Positions 32,509 through 41,943 of a stretch of DNA of 51,894 nt are shown in pieces. The notes under the pieces were generated by a model that saw only the letters and a list, made by a program, of their open reading frames with translations, ran no database searches and had not been told where the DNA came from. This DNA is from Chlorobium sp. (lineage in GTDB: Bacteria; Bacteroidota; Chlorobiia; Chlorobiales; Chlorobiaceae): NCBI GenBank assembly GCA_028280025.1, contig JANQMO010000059.1, positions 1 to 51,894 of the forward strand, written 5' to 3'. A program made the position numbers and the translations under genes. The number at the start of each line of letters is the position of its first letter. Within the stretch, counting starts at the first letter, position 1.

Positions 32509-34503
32509 ATGAGAGACGACAAAAAGAAATGTGTACAGGCTGAGGAAGAACTGGAAGCTCTTCGGCACAAAGTGTCGGAGCTTGAGCAGGCTTTGCAGGA
32601 TCGCCGGGCACGTGATGCGCGTTCAGACAGTGTGGATGATCTCTCGAGGCAGATATTTTATAACATTGGTCAAGGCGTCGCTGTCTATGAGGCCGTTGAC
32701 AATGGAAGAGATTTTGTTTTCAAAGACATTAACAAGTCTTCCGAAAAAATAGAACGGCTCAGACGGGATGCGGTCGTTGGCAGAAGCGTTCGGGAAATTT
32801 TTCCGAGAGTGAAGGAATTCGGGTTGTTCGAAGTCTTTCAACGAGTCTGGAAAACAGGAAAGCCGGAGCACCACCCGGTGTCAAGGTATAAGGATCACAG
32901 GATCACCGGTTGGAGGGACAACTATGTGTTCAAATTGCCGGGCGGGGAAATCGTAGCCGTCTATGATGATGTGACCAGGGAAAAGCAGTTTGAAGAGCGG
33001 TTGAAAATCATCAGCAAGGCAGTTGAACAGAGCCCGGTTGCTGTCGTCATAACCGACCATGAGGCAAGGATCGAATATGTCAATCCGAAATTCACCGAAC
33101 TGACGGGTTACACGCTTGATGAGGTGCTCGGTGAGAATCCCCGTGTGTTCAAGTCCGGCTCGATGTCGCCTGATTTTTACGAGAATCTGTGGAAAACCAT
33201 TGCTTCGGGAAAAGACTGGTCAGGAGAATTCCTCAACAAAAAGAAAAACGGGGAACCCTACTGGGAAGAGGCAAACATACTGCCGGTCAAGAACAGTGAT
33301 GGTGCGATTACCAATTACGTGGCGATCAAAACAGATGTTACCGAAAAGAAAAAAATGTGGGGCGAACTGGTGGCGTCCAAGGAAAAAGCCGAGGAAGGCG
33401 AACGGCTCAAATCCTGTTTTCTTGCCAACATCAGTCACGAAATACGGACTCCCATGAACGGTATCCTGGGTTTTTCCGCACTCCTGAAAGAGCCGCGATT
33501 GTCCGGAGAAGAAAGGGAACAGTATATCGAACTGATTCATGAAAGCGGCAAACGCATGCTTTCCATTATCAATAACCTTATTGATCTCTCCAGAATTGAG
33601 GCAGGTGAGCTGACCTTATCTCCCATTACCGCCAACCTGAACGATATTATTGAACACATCCATGATTCTTTTGCAGGGCAGGCGACAGAAAAGGGCCTCT
33701 CGTTCACTGCTGAAAAAGGGCTTACGAATGAAGAAAGCTTGATCGTCGTAGATGAGGTCAGGATTATCCAGATTTTGTCCCACCTTCTCGGCAATGCGAT
33801 AAAGTATACTGAAAGCGGTGCTGTGTCGTTCGGGTACAGGAAAACCGGCGACATGCTGGAGTTTTCTGTAAAAGATACCGGGATCGGCATACCCTGGGAG
33901 CATCAGTCGACGATTTTCGAGCGTTTCAGGAAAGTCTCGCTCGATGTTACGGGAGCCGATCAGGGAGCGGGGCTTGGCCTGAGTCTCAGCAAGAAATTTG
34001 TTGAGATGATGGGTGGAATAATGCGGCTTGAATCCACTCCGGGAAAGGGCAGTCATTTTACATTTACCATTCCGTTTAAAGGATTTTTAAAATCAAAGGC
34101 GAAACAGGGCAAGGACGGATCGGAAAAACTATACGCTTTTCCACCGGGGTTTACGATCCTGGTTGTCGATGACGATTCAATAAGCCGTTTGCTTCTCAAG
34201 GGAGTTCTCTCTGGACAGCAGGTCGAGGTTATCCTTGCGGAAAACGGTAAGGAAGCGGTAGAAAAAATCGAAAAGGAGCCGTCCATACGAGTCGTTCTGA
34301 TGGACATGAAAATGCCGGTCATGAACGGTTACGAGGCGACGAGCCGGATCAAGGAAATCAGGCCTGACCTGCCGGTCATCGCACAGACCGCATTTGCGGA
34401 TCCTGGAGAACGGGAAACAGCAAAAAAAGCCGGCTGCGACGTTGTGCTTGCAAAACCCATCAATCCGCAGCAGATGCTGCATGAAATTCAGCGTCACATC
34501 TGA
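32509..34503 (+). CDS. Hybrid sensor histidine kinase with two PAS domains and a receiver
   Basis: A 664-residue soluble kinase without clear membrane segments. It has an N-terminal coiled coil (about 5-35), PAS 1 (about 45-160) and PAS 2 with PAC (about 165-285; VVITDHEARIEYVNPKFTEL). HisKA follows with FLANISHEIRTPMNGILGF (His 310). HATPase has N-box HLLGNAIKYT, G1 DTGIGIP and G2 GAGLGLSLSKKF. A C-terminal receiver has ILVVDDDSISRLL and phospho-acceptor VVLMDMKMP (Asp 599), with the switch Lys in VLAKP. No output regulator or partner lies nearby, so the target is unknown. It converges with the nuclease gene, overlapping by 10 bases. Confidence 0.93.
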   Translation: MRDDKKKCVQAEEELEALRHKVSELEQALQDRRARDARSDSVDDLSRQIFYNIGQGVAVYEAVDNGRDFVFKDINKSSEKIERLRRDAVVGRSVREIFPRVKEFGLFEVFQRVWKTGKPEHHPVSRYKDHRITGWRDNYVFKLPGGEIVAVYDDVTREKQFEERLKIISKAVEQSPVAVVITDHEARIEYVNPKFTELTGYTLDEVLGENPRVFKSGSMSPDFYENLWKTIASGKDWSGEFLNKKKNGEPYWEEANILPVKNSDGAITNYVAIKTDVTEKKKMWGELVASKEKAEEGERLKSCFLANISHEIRTPMNGILGFSALLKEPRLSGEEREQYIELIHESGKRMLSIINNLIDLSRIEAGELTLSPITANLNDIIEHIHDSFAGQATEKGLSFTAEKGLTNEESLIVVDEVRIIQILSHLLGNAIKYTESGAVSFGYRKTGDMLEFSVKDTGIGIPWEHQSTIFERFRKVSLDVTGADQGAGLGLSLSKKFVEMMGGIMRLESTPGKGSHFTFTIPFKGFLKSKAKQGKDGSEKLYAFPPGFTILVVDDDSISRLLLKGVLSGQQVEVILAENGKEAVEKIEKEPSIRVVLMDMKMPVMNGYEATSRIKEIRPDLPVIAQTAFADPGERETAKKAGCDVVLAKPINPQQMLHEIQRHI

Positions 34504-34991
34504 CCGCGTTTTCTCTTTCGGAACTCCCATGGAGGTACGGGAGCAGGGTCGGACCAGAGTCCTGCCTTTGCGGCTCGGGCGCTGTCTTCAAGCCGGGCAA
34601 GTGTCGTGTCGCTCGAATACCGGGTAAAATGCCAGGCAAGGCCATGGCCGACAAGCACGTGGTTAAGATTCAGTGAATCCACGTACACCCATGCAACGGT
34701 TCTGCCGAAGCGGTCCCTGTCTACGGCTTCAATCCGGATCGTTCCTTTCTTCAGAAACTTTTCTGTAAACAGCCCTGCTTTTCGGTAATACGGCTGTTCC
34801 CGCTCAGGCGCGTCGATGCCGAAAAGCCTGACTTCGAGTTCGTCTCCATTTTTCGAAATGGTAAAGCTGTCCCCGTCGGCAATCCGCACGACCCGGTACT
34901 GTTCCGTTTCCTTTTCCTGCGTGATATGCAAGACAAGAAGGGCGGTGCAGAGAAGCAGAAGGATTCCTGAAAGGAGGACCGATCGTTTCAT
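34494..34991 (-). CDS. Thermonuclease family protein (SNase-like), secreted or anchored
   Basis: A 165-residue protein. A hydrophobic N-terminal segment (about 4-23) is followed by a single staphylococcal-nuclease domain: VVRIADGDSFTI, RLFGIDAPEREQPY (catalytic Arg and Asp), DRDRFGRTVAWVYVD and LNLNHVLVGHGLAWHFTRYS. The domain hydrolyses DNA or RNA with Ca2+. The leader suggests a periplasmic or secreted role. Its 3' end overlaps the kinase gene on the other strand. Length is normal. Confidence 0.88.
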   Translation of the reverse strand: MKRSVLLSGILLLLCTALLVLHITQEKETEQYRVVRIADGDSFTISKNGDELEVRLFGIDAPEREQPYYRKAGLFTEKFLKKGTIRIEAVDRDRFGRTVAWVYVDSLNLNHVLVGHGLAWHFTRYSSDTTLARLEDSARAAKAGLWSDPAPVPPWEFRKRKRGQM

Positions 34992-35009
34992 CAGCCTGTT
35001 TTGTAGTTT

Positions 35010-37208
35010 CTACTCCCGGATCTGGAAATCAGGGTGGCCTGTCTGCCAGAAGGCAAAGCTCAGGACATCGGCAAGTGTTTCGAACCGCTTGGTTTTTGTG
35101 TCGCCTATGCCATGGCCCGACTGGAAATCCGTAGAGAAAAGTACCGGCTTTCCTGACATGCTCGCTTTCTGCAGGCGGGCTGCGAATTTTGCCGGCTGCC
35201 ATGCGATTACTCTCGGATCGTTGATGCCGGCAGTGATCAGGGCGGCAGGGTATCTTACGCCGTCACGGATATGCAGGTAGGGATCCATCTGTATGAGTGC
35301 GCGGCATTCAAGGGAGTCTTTGACTGTTCCGAATTCCGGTGCGTTGACCGGTCCGTTCGGCGTCTCTTCTCCCCGGAGCGGATTCATGGCTCCCACCTGC
35401 GGAATGACGGCGGCAAACAGATCGGGACGTTCGGTCATGGCCATGCCGACAAGTATACCCCCGGCACTTGCGCTTTTTAAGGCTATATGTGCAGGTGACG
35501 AGTAATTTTTGTTTATGACGTACTCTGCACAACTGATAAGGTCTTTCCAGGTATTTGGTTTTGTTGCTTTCATGCCGGCCTTGTGCCATGCATCGCCAAG
35601 TTCGCCGCCGCCGCGGACATGGGCAATGGCAAGAATCCCTCCTTTGTGCGTCCAGAGCAGAAATGACGGGCTGAAAAACGGACGGAGTGAGCGTCCGTAT
35701 GCGCCGTAACCATAAAAAAGAAGCGGATTGGTGCCGTTTCTTTTCATTCCTTTGCGGTAGATCAGGGAGAGAGGCACTTTCACCCCGTCATGGGATCGAA
35801 CCCTGATTTCTTTCACGACAAGATCTTCATATTCCGGATATTCCGCCGGAGAAGAGAGTGTTTCGTGGATAAAGCGGTTAGCGGCCTGGTCGTATCGGTA
35901 GCGTTTATAGTCGCTGCCCCATCCGGAAATGACAATCCATACGTCAGGATAGGTAAATCCTTTTGCACTGAGCCTGATGGTTCCTGCGGGGAAGGGCAGT
36001 TTTATTTTTTCGGGTTTCACCGTTCCTGGTTTCAGGTGCCGGAATTCCACCTCGACCCCGTTTTTCGAGAGGGTGTAGTAAATGCCTTCGCTTGTCAGGC
36101 TGAATGAGCCGAGTACGGCATCCGGATCTTCCGGAATGATTGTTTCCGCGGTCTCAATATCGGGCTTTTGCAGTGATGTTCTGAGAAGCTTGAAGTTCGG
36201 GGCGTTTTCCGGGGTATAGAGGTACAGGTCCTTGTCGGTCACGGCAAAGTCGTGAATGTTGTCTTCCGGCCTCAAGAGCGGTTGCCAGGGAATGGCTGTT
36301 TCCGGAAGGGTAGATGCCGGTGCATAATAGACGGTCAGACGGCGGTCGACATTCTGCACGAATGCGTAAAGGTAGCGGCTGTCCTTGTCATAATAGACAA
36401 GCGGTATGTCTTCAGGATTGATGTTCAGTTCCGGATTTGTCGTGTTCGAGAAAACTTCCCTGTCGGTAGAAGGATCGGTTCCTGCGTAATGGAGGAACAC
36501 CTTGCTGTTTTTCTGCCGGTCGATGGCATGTTTTCCGCTTTCGTTCAGGCGGTTGTAGAGAAACGCACTTCCGTCAGGAAGCCAGGATGGTGAAGCGAAG
36601 CGGCAGCGGTCGATTGTTTCGGGGTACATCCGTCCGGATGGAACATCCATGATCATAACGGTGTCATCCTCCGAGCCGTCGGCGGCAACGGAAACTGCTA
36701 TTTTCGACCCGTCGTCGGTCGGTGAAATATTGCTGACGACATACTTTGCCGATCCGTTTTTTGACAAGCCTGCGGGATCGAAGAGCAGGATCTCGCTTCC
36801 CTTGTAGCCTTTTCTGCAATAGAGTTTTCCTGTTTCGTCGGAAGGTGTTCTTTTGAGGTAGAAATACCAGTCGTTATCGGTGATGACGAGGTTATAGACC
36901 CTGGAAGATTTCCGGCTGTCGAAATCACGCATTTTTTTAATGAGCGATTTTCTGCGGGGGATTCTGTCGATTACCGACTGTGCATGGCCGGCCTGCTGCC
37001 GGAGCCACTGCCTGACGGATTCGTCGTCGAGGTTTTCCATATACCGATAGGGATCGGCAAATGTTGTGTCGCACCAGGTCTCTACGACAATTTTCTCAGG
37101 TGCGAGAGGCGGCTGATCGTTCGCGGGAGCAGTCTCCGCTCTTGTTGCAAGTGAACATGGTGTCAGGAGGAGAATGCTGAAGAAGATCAGGCGTGCAGCA
37201 AAGTTCAT
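35010..37208 (-). CDS. S9 family peptidase (prolyl oligopeptidase/oligopeptidase B type), exported
   Basis: A 732-residue protein with a signal peptide (about 1-24). It has an N-terminal beta-propeller (PYRYMENLDDESVRQWL at its start) and a C-terminal alpha/beta-hydrolase domain. Conserved features are PLLFYGYGAYGRSLRPFFSP, AHVRGGGELGDAWHKAGM, the nucleophile segment KSASAGGILVGMAMTERPD, the Asp segment TAGINDPRVIAWQPAKFAAR and the His segment QSGHGIGD. The SAGG elbow resembles oligopeptidase B more than the SNGG of prolyl endopeptidases. It degrades short peptides, probably in the periplasm. Confidence 0.9.
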   Translation of the reverse strand: MNFAARLIFFSILLLTPCSLATRAETAPANDQPPLAPEKIVVETWCDTTFADPYRYMENLDDESVRQWLRQQAGHAQSVIDRIPRRKSLIKKMRDFDSRKSSRVYNLVITDNDWYFYLKRTPSDETGKLYCRKGYKGSEILLFDPAGLSKNGSAKYVVSNISPTDDGSKIAVSVAADGSEDDTVMIMDVPSGRMYPETIDRCRFASPSWLPDGSAFLYNRLNESGKHAIDRQKNSKVFLHYAGTDPSTDREVFSNTTNPELNINPEDIPLVYYDKDSRYLYAFVQNVDRRLTVYYAPASTLPETAIPWQPLLRPEDNIHDFAVTDKDLYLYTPENAPNFKLLRTSLQKPDIETAETIIPEDPDAVLGSFSLTSEGIYYTLSKNGVEVEFRHLKPGTVKPEKIKLPFPAGTIRLSAKGFTYPDVWIVISGWGSDYKRYRYDQAANRFIHETLSSPAEYPEYEDLVVKEIRVRSHDGVKVPLSLIYRKGMKRNGTNPLLFYGYGAYGRSLRPFFSPSFLLWTHKGGILAIAHVRGGGELGDAWHKAGMKATKPNTWKDLISCAEYVINKNYSSPAHIALKSASAGGILVGMAMTERPDLFAAVIPQVGAMNPLRGEETPNGPVNAPEFGTVKDSLECRALIQMDPYLHIRDGVRYPAALITAGINDPRVIAWQPAKFAARLQKASMSGKPVLFSTDFQSGHGIGDTKTKRFETLADVLSFAFWQTGHPDFQIRE

Positions 37209-37290
37209 GGTCGATCACTCTTGTGGTATGCAGCCGTTAGGGATGATTAAACCATTAATATGAGCAATGCCGGTTGTTATCTCCTAATAA

Positions 37291-37314
37291 AAAAGCCCCG
37301 GTGCCGGGGCTTTT
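37291..37314. terminator. Bidirectional hairpin terminator
   Basis: Perfect stem AAAAGCCCCGG / CCGGGGCTTTT around two bases, with T-runs on both strands. It lies between the two minus-strand genes at 35010-37208 and 37352-38377, and is placed to end the latter. Confidence 0.9.
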
Positions 37315-37351
37315 GCGTGAGAAAATGTACGTCAGGTCTGGTTTTTATCTT

Positions 37352-38377
37352 TCAACGATCCCGCCGCCTTTCATGGTGTCGCGAGCTTCTCCAGCCCCTC
37401 TCGTTCGATTCTTTTCCTGGCCGGTTCCTGTGGCTGAATACTCGCTCTTCTTGTGATCTGTGCCGTTTTTCAGTCCACTTGCGTTCTCCCGATCTGTTGT
37501 TTTTTTTAGCCCAGCGTTTTGTCTCTCTGGTTTTTTCCTTTACGAAGACCTTTTCGCCGGATTTCTTATACCGGGTCTTTGATTTGACGCGTTCACGATA
37601 CAGCGTCCGGTTTTCAGTATCTTTTCGGGTTTTATATGCGGTTTTCCTCCTTTCCTCCGATCTTGCCCTGTACTTCTTTTTCTCATGATCCTGCCGGTTG
37701 CGGTAGAACTCTTTTCTTTCGTTCTTCAGCGTTTTCCTGTACTGTTTTTTCCCTTTATAACGCTTTTTGTGTTCATAACCGGGTCTTTCTTTGTAAACAT
37801 GGTGCCGATGGTCCTGTACCCGATGATAATAGGGGCTGTTGCGAATGCTTTTGCGTTTAACTGTTTTGTAGTGACGCGGATGGTCAGGTCCCCTGTGATA
37901 ATAAGGGCTGTTACGGATGCTTTTACGCTTGACTATTTTGTGATGACGGGGATGGTCGAGCCAGCGATGGTGTCTGGAGTGCCTTCTGTATTCATGGTTA
38001 CAGTACGACCTGACCGCGCGCCATTCATGGCGCCTGATGGCATGGGGCAGCCTTTTGTGCCGGACAACTTTCCAGGGGCCGTAGTAATAGGGTGAATGAT
38101 ACCAGTAGCCGCTATGGTATACATAGTAGATGTCGTCGAAAAAGAGCAGGTCGAACGGCAGTCCGATCGAAACGTAAAACCCGAGCTGCGGAACGAACAG
38201 CAGGTTGGGTGCATACCCCGCCTGATAAAAATAACCGCTATGGTAAAGCGGGTGGTAGGCAACAGCCCTTGGTCCGCCAAGACTGATGTGAAGGCTGACT
38301 TCGGCATTGGCCGGCGTCGCCTGAAAGCCCATTATTGCCGCAGTCAGAGCGGCGAGTAATAATTTGCCTTTTTTCAT
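37352..38377 (-). CDS. Exported His/Arg/Lys/Tyr-rich protein of unknown function
   Basis: A 341-residue protein with a signal peptide (cleavage after NANA-type site, about residue 25). A Tyr/Gly/His-rich hydrophobic part (about 30-105) is followed by a very basic, low-complexity tail (about 110-341) dominated by R, K, H, Y and E. Two consecutive 24-residue repeats (DHPRHHKIVKRKSIRNSPYY type) occur at about residues 142-189. No family recognised. The strong positive charge suggests binding to acidic polymers such as capsule or nucleic acid, but this is inference. Translation is supported by the leader and by terminator placement. Confidence 0.6.
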   Translation of the reverse strand: MKKGKLLLAALTAAIMGFQATPANAEVSLHISLGGPRAVAYHPLYHSGYFYQAGYAPNLLFVPQLGFYVSIGLPFDLLFFDDIYYVYHSGYWYHSPYYYGPWKVVRHKRLPHAIRRHEWRAVRSYCNHEYRRHSRHHRWLDHPRHHKIVKRKSIRNSPYYHRGPDHPRHYKTVKRKSIRNSPYYHRVQDHRHHVYKERPGYEHKKRYKGKKQYRKTLKNERKEFYRNRQDHEKKKYRARSEERRKTAYKTRKDTENRTLYRERVKSKTRYKKSGEKVFVKEKTRETKRWAKKNNRSGERKWTEKRHRSQEERVFSHRNRPGKESNERGWRSSRHHERRRDR

Positions 38378-38509
38378 GATTCAATACTCCTCGTTGATTT
38401 TCATACGTATTCGAGCCTGAATATCTTCTGTACCTGTTCCGCTGCCGTCAACAGTTTTTCTGCAAAATGGGACGACGGGCGGTTACAATCCTTGCAAGCA
38501 ATGCATGTC

Positions 38510-39088
38510 TCAGGCTTTTATCCTCTGCAGGAGAAACGCCATTGAGCGGCCAAGATCGAGCATGTTTTCCATGCCCTCTTTGTCGCCGGGGACTTCATCT
38601 CCGTTTCTGCCTCCGAAACCGAGGTTCCAGTAGGTTGATCCGACGATGAACATGCCGCAGATCTGATACAGATGATTGATGCTGTCATAGGCATGTATAC
38701 CGCCTCCGCGCCTGAGAGACACAACCGCTGCGCCTGCCTTGTGCCTGAAAAGCTGACCGTTGACTCTCGACACAAATCCTGCTCGGTCGATCACTGCTTT
38801 GAGCTCGGGCGTTATATCCGCGAAATAAGTGGGCGACGCAAGGATCATGCCGTCGGCGTCAAGCATCTTTTCAAACAGCTCATTGAACATATCGTTTCCT
38901 GTCGCGCATCGTCTGTCCTTCCGTTCGATGCATTTGTAGCATGAGAGGCATCCACGGATGATTTTCCCGCCTACCTGGACACATTCCGTTTCTATCCCTT
39001 CATTCTCGAGGGTTTCGAACACTTTCAGGATCATCGTGTGCGTGTTACCCTCCTTGCGCGGGCTGCCGTTCAGGGCCAGTACTTTCAT
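38510..39088 (-). CDS. Flavodoxin-like NADPH-dependent FMN reductase (iron-sulfur flavoprotein type)
   Basis: A 192-residue flavodoxin fold. The FMN phosphate loop is LALNGSPRKEGNTHTMI (about 4-20), with IIRGCLSCYKCIERKDRRC (about 47-65), a Cys cluster like that of iron-sulfur flavoproteins. ASPTYFADITPELKAVIDRAG follows. FMN-binding is well supported; an Fe-S cluster is likely from the Cys spacing C-x2-C-x2-C-x7-C. I choose the Met at 39088 because MKVLALNGSPR is the canonical start; the frame opens at 39115. Confidence 0.83.
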   Translation of the reverse strand: MKVLALNGSPRKEGNTHTMILKVFETLENEGIETECVQVGGKIIRGCLSCYKCIERKDRRCATGNDMFNELFEKMLDADGMILASPTYFADITPELKAVIDRAGFVSRVNGQLFRHKAGAAVVSLRRGGGIHAYDSINHLYQICGMFIVGSTYWNLGFGGRNGDEVPGDKEGMENMLDLGRSMAFLLQRIKA

Positions 39089-39149
39089 TTTCGTGAATGG
39101 TGAATGGTTGATCACTTATTAGTAATACGTAATTAACGGTTGAAAAGGT

Positions 39150-40190
39150 TCAGACGTTGAGCACCTTTTCTATTTTTTCAAGGACAGCAAGCATATCCGG
39201 CGGCAGGGGGGCGATGAGGGAAATCCTTTCGTGCGTTGTCGGCTGGTAGAACGTCAGGCTTTCTGCATGAAGCGCCTGACGGGGAATGAGCTCCAGCAGG
39301 TTTTTCATGAAACGTTCACTTTTACTGAACGGTAATGGTGCTGTCGATGTTCCCCCGTAAGTCTCGTCACCGAGAATCGGTGTGCCGATATGCTGAAGAT
39401 GAACACGGATCTGGTGTGTACGGCCCGTTTGAAGCAGCAGCTCGACCAGCGCGAAATAGCCGAGGTTTTTCTGAACACGGTATTCCGTCACGGCGGTTTT
39501 TCCTTCCTTGCCTTCATAGGCATAACAGGTCATGATCTTTCGGTTGCGAACCGACCGGCCGATGTTCGTTCTGATAATACCTTCAGGCGGATCGGGTACA
39601 CCGCGTACAATCGCCTGGTACTTTTTTTCGACCTGGCGGCTGGCGAACTGCCGGGCAAGCCGGTGCAGGGCGGTACTGTTTTTGGCAACGATGATCAGTC
39701 CCGAGGTGTTTTTGTCAAGGCGGTGAACAATGCCGGGGCGAAGGTCGGATGTATCGAGTTCTTCGGCATCCTTGCCGATATGGTGAAGGATCGCATTGGC
39801 CAGCGTGCCGGTCCAGTTGCCGAAAGCAGGGTGAACGACCATGCCGGGGGTCTTGTTGATGACCATGAGATCCCGGTCTTCATAGAGAATGTCCAGAGGA
39901 ATATCTTCAGGCGCCAGTTCGGGAGCCGGCGGCCGAAGAAAGGTCATCTCTATGGTGTCGAGCGACTTGATCTTGTAATTCGCCTTGACCGTTTTGCCGT
40001 TCACCAGAACACGGTGGTCGGCAATGGCTTCCTGGACCTTGTTCCGTGTGGCGTTTTCGATCTGTTGGGCCAGATACACGTCTATACGCATCGGTTTCTG
40101 GGTCCTTGCAACCTCGAGTGTCATTTTTTTCGGTTCAAGAAGCGCGGTGTCCTGTTCTTCCTGTTCGCTTTTTCCCTGTTGATTTTGCAT
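39150..40190 (-). CDS. rluD: RluA/RluD family 23S rRNA pseudouridine synthase
   Basis: A 346-residue enzyme. An S4 RNA-binding domain (about 32-90; RIDVYLAQQIENATRNKVQE) is followed by the synthase domain with LMVINKTPGMVVHP. The catalytic motif is RPGIVHRLDKNTSGLIIVAK (HRLDxxTSG, Asp near 162). LQTGRTHQIRVHLQHIGTPI and DETYGG complete it. It isomerises uridines in 23S rRNA; RluD versus another RluA-family member is by length and S4 presence. A Glu/Lys-rich N-terminal extension of about 25 residues precedes the S4 domain. Confidence 0.9.
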   Translation of the reverse strand: MQNQQGKSEQEEQDTALLEPKKMTLEVARTQKPMRIDVYLAQQIENATRNKVQEAIADHRVLVNGKTVKANYKIKSLDTIEMTFLRPPAPELAPEDIPLDILYEDRDLMVINKTPGMVVHPAFGNWTGTLANAILHHIGKDAEELDTSDLRPGIVHRLDKNTSGLIIVAKNSTALHRLARQFASRQVEKKYQAIVRGVPDPPEGIIRTNIGRSVRNRKIMTCYAYEGKEGKTAVTEYRVQKNLGYFALVELLLQTGRTHQIRVHLQHIGTPILGDETYGGTSTAPLPFSKSERFMKNLLELIPRQALHAESLTFYQPTTHERISLIAPLPPDMLAVLEKIEKVLNV

Positions 40191-40253
40191 CTTGGGTAGC
40201 TACTGAAGGGTTCCCTGGTATTCTTATAAATACACACTTTTATACCAAATCTC

Positions 40254-41660
40254 ATGTCTACTGATTCAGAAAGCCGGTCCTGCGATTACGATGCCGTCGT
40301 TATCGGATCCGGTCCCGGCGGGTTTGATGCGGCGGTCGAGGCTGCCGGAGCGGGGCTGCGGGTCTGTGTTGTCGAGAAAGGCGCTCTGGGAGGAGTTTGC
40401 GTCAACTGGGGGTGCATTCCTACAAAAGCCCTCTTGCGGAGCGCCGGGATGTTCCGGATCGCGCACGAATCGGAACCGTTCGGTCTTGCCATAAGGAATA
40501 GTTCAATCGATGCGGCACAAGCGGTGAAAAGAAGCCGGAAGGTTGTTGCAACCGTGTCGAAAGGGGTCGAATATTCCCTTAAAAAGAACCGTGTCGATCT
40601 GAAGCGTGGAACGGCTTCCTTTATCGATCCGCATACGCTTCTTGTGTCCCGCGAGGGTTCGCCTCCGGAAACGGTCTCGGCCGAGCACATTGTCATCGCT
40701 ACAGGAGGTACCGCACGGGAACTGCCGGGGCTGGAGTTTGACGGCAGGACGGTCATTTCGAGCCGCGAAGCGCTTGCCATAAAAGACGTTCCAGGCAGGA
40801 TGCTCATTATTGGCGGCGGAGCCATAGGCGTGGAAATGGCATGGTATTTCAGTGCTGCGGGATCCGTGGTGACCCTTGTTGAACTGATGCCGCATATTCT
40901 GCCCCTTGAAGATACCGAAATCGGCGAGGGTCTGAAACGCTCTCTTGTCAAAGGAGGGATCGAGATTCATAACGGGGCTGCTGTGAGAAGCATCGAAAAA
41001 AACGGCGATGGTATTCTGGCAGCGGTCGAACTGCATGACGGTACGATGCAGACTGTTGAGGCGGACTGTGTTCTGGTCGCGGCAGGCGTTCGTCCTTTTA
41101 CCGACGGACTTGCCCTCAAAAATGCCGGGGTGGAGACGGAGAAGGGTTTCATCACAACCGACGGGAGCTGCAGGACGACAAGAGAGAATATATATGCCAT
41201 AGGGGATGTTGCGGGAGGAATGATGCTGGCGCACAAGGCGTCCGCTGAAGCCCGTGTTGCCGTGAATGCCATGACAGGCCGGTCATTCGAGCCTCTCGAT
41301 GAAACAAGGGTTCCTCGATGTGTTTACGTTGAACCTTCGGTTGCCTCTGTGGGATACACTGAACGGCAGGCAGTTGAAAAAGGTCTTGCGGTAAGGGTCG
41401 GCAGGGCTTCTTTTGCGACATCGGGTAAGGCGAGCGCATACGGCAACAGGGAAGGATTTGTAAAACTCGTATTCGATGAAGCGTCGGGCGAGCTTCTCGG
41501 GGGACATGTTCTGGGCCATGACGCGGTCGAGTTGATAGGCGAGCTTTCCCTTGCGCGGAACCTTGGTGCGACTGCCCGGCAGATTGCCGGAACCATCCAC
41601 GCGCATCCGACGCTTTCCGAGTCGATACAGGAAGCGGCTAGGAATGCGCTTGGGGAGTGA
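40254..41660 (+). CDS. lpd: Dihydrolipoyl dehydrogenase
   Basis: A 468-residue flavoprotein disulfide reductase. The FAD motif is AVVIGSGPGGFDAAVEAA (about 11-28) and the redox-active disulfide GGVCVNWGCIPTKALL. The NAD motif is MLIIGGGAIGVEMAWYF, followed by NIYAIGDVAGGMMLAHKA. The C-terminal active-site base is in TIHAHPTLSES. It reoxidises dihydrolipoamide in 2-oxoacid dehydrogenase or glycine cleavage systems; which one is not shown by the neighbours. The stop codon lies in a 7-bp repeat array (41655-41675). Confidence 0.93.
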   Translation: MSTDSESRSCDYDAVVIGSGPGGFDAAVEAAGAGLRVCVVEKGALGGVCVNWGCIPTKALLRSAGMFRIAHESEPFGLAIRNSSIDAAQAVKRSRKVVATVSKGVEYSLKKNRVDLKRGTASFIDPHTLLVSREGSPPETVSAEHIVIATGGTARELPGLEFDGRTVISSREALAIKDVPGRMLIIGGGAIGVEMAWYFSAAGSVVTLVELMPHILPLEDTEIGEGLKRSLVKGGIEIHNGAAVRSIEKNGDGILAAVELHDGTMQTVEADCVLVAAGVRPFTDGLALKNAGVETEKGFITTDGSCRTTRENIYAIGDVAGGMMLAHKASAEARVAVNAMTGRSFEPLDETRVPRCVYVEPSVASVGYTERQAVEKGLAVRVGRASFATSGKASAYGNREGFVKLVFDEASGELLGGHVLGHDAVELIGELSLARNLGATARQIAGTIHAHPTLSESIQEAARNALGE

Positions 41661-41675
41661 CAAGTAACGAGTGAC
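41655..41675. repeat. 7-bp tandem repeat (GAGTGAC), three units
   Basis: gagtgac, aagtaac, gagtgac; the first unit contains the lpd stop codon. Same unit as at 17477-17518. Confidence 0.8.
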
Positions 41676-41712
41676 GAGGGGGGAATGACAAAAAGGGAGT
41701 ATGGCGGTTTCT

Positions 41713-41768
41713 GGTCCTTTTTGTCCTTTTGGTTTTTTACTCCAGTTTGAAATCAACTCAACAAACAA
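41713..41768. repeat. T-rich dispersed repeat, copy 2
   Basis: Contains TTTTACTCCAGTTTGAAATC followed by AACTCAACAAAC. A similar sequence is at 28255-28303 (TTTTACTCCAGTTCGAAAAC, then AAATCAACAAA). It lies in the roughly 280-base region upstream of bchI, which has no gene. Confidence 0.65.
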
Positions 41769-41943
41769 TCATCTTCTCCGAATACCGAATACCGCCTCTT
41801 GAATCCTTTTTTGTACAGCATTTTCTATTCTCTTGGTAAAAGCATAAATTCACAGTTCAATTGTAGGCATGATTTCAATTAAGTAAGCCTTTTCCCGAAG
41901 TTGTAAGCGTAAAGGGCAGGGGTATTTAACCAAATCACTCATT

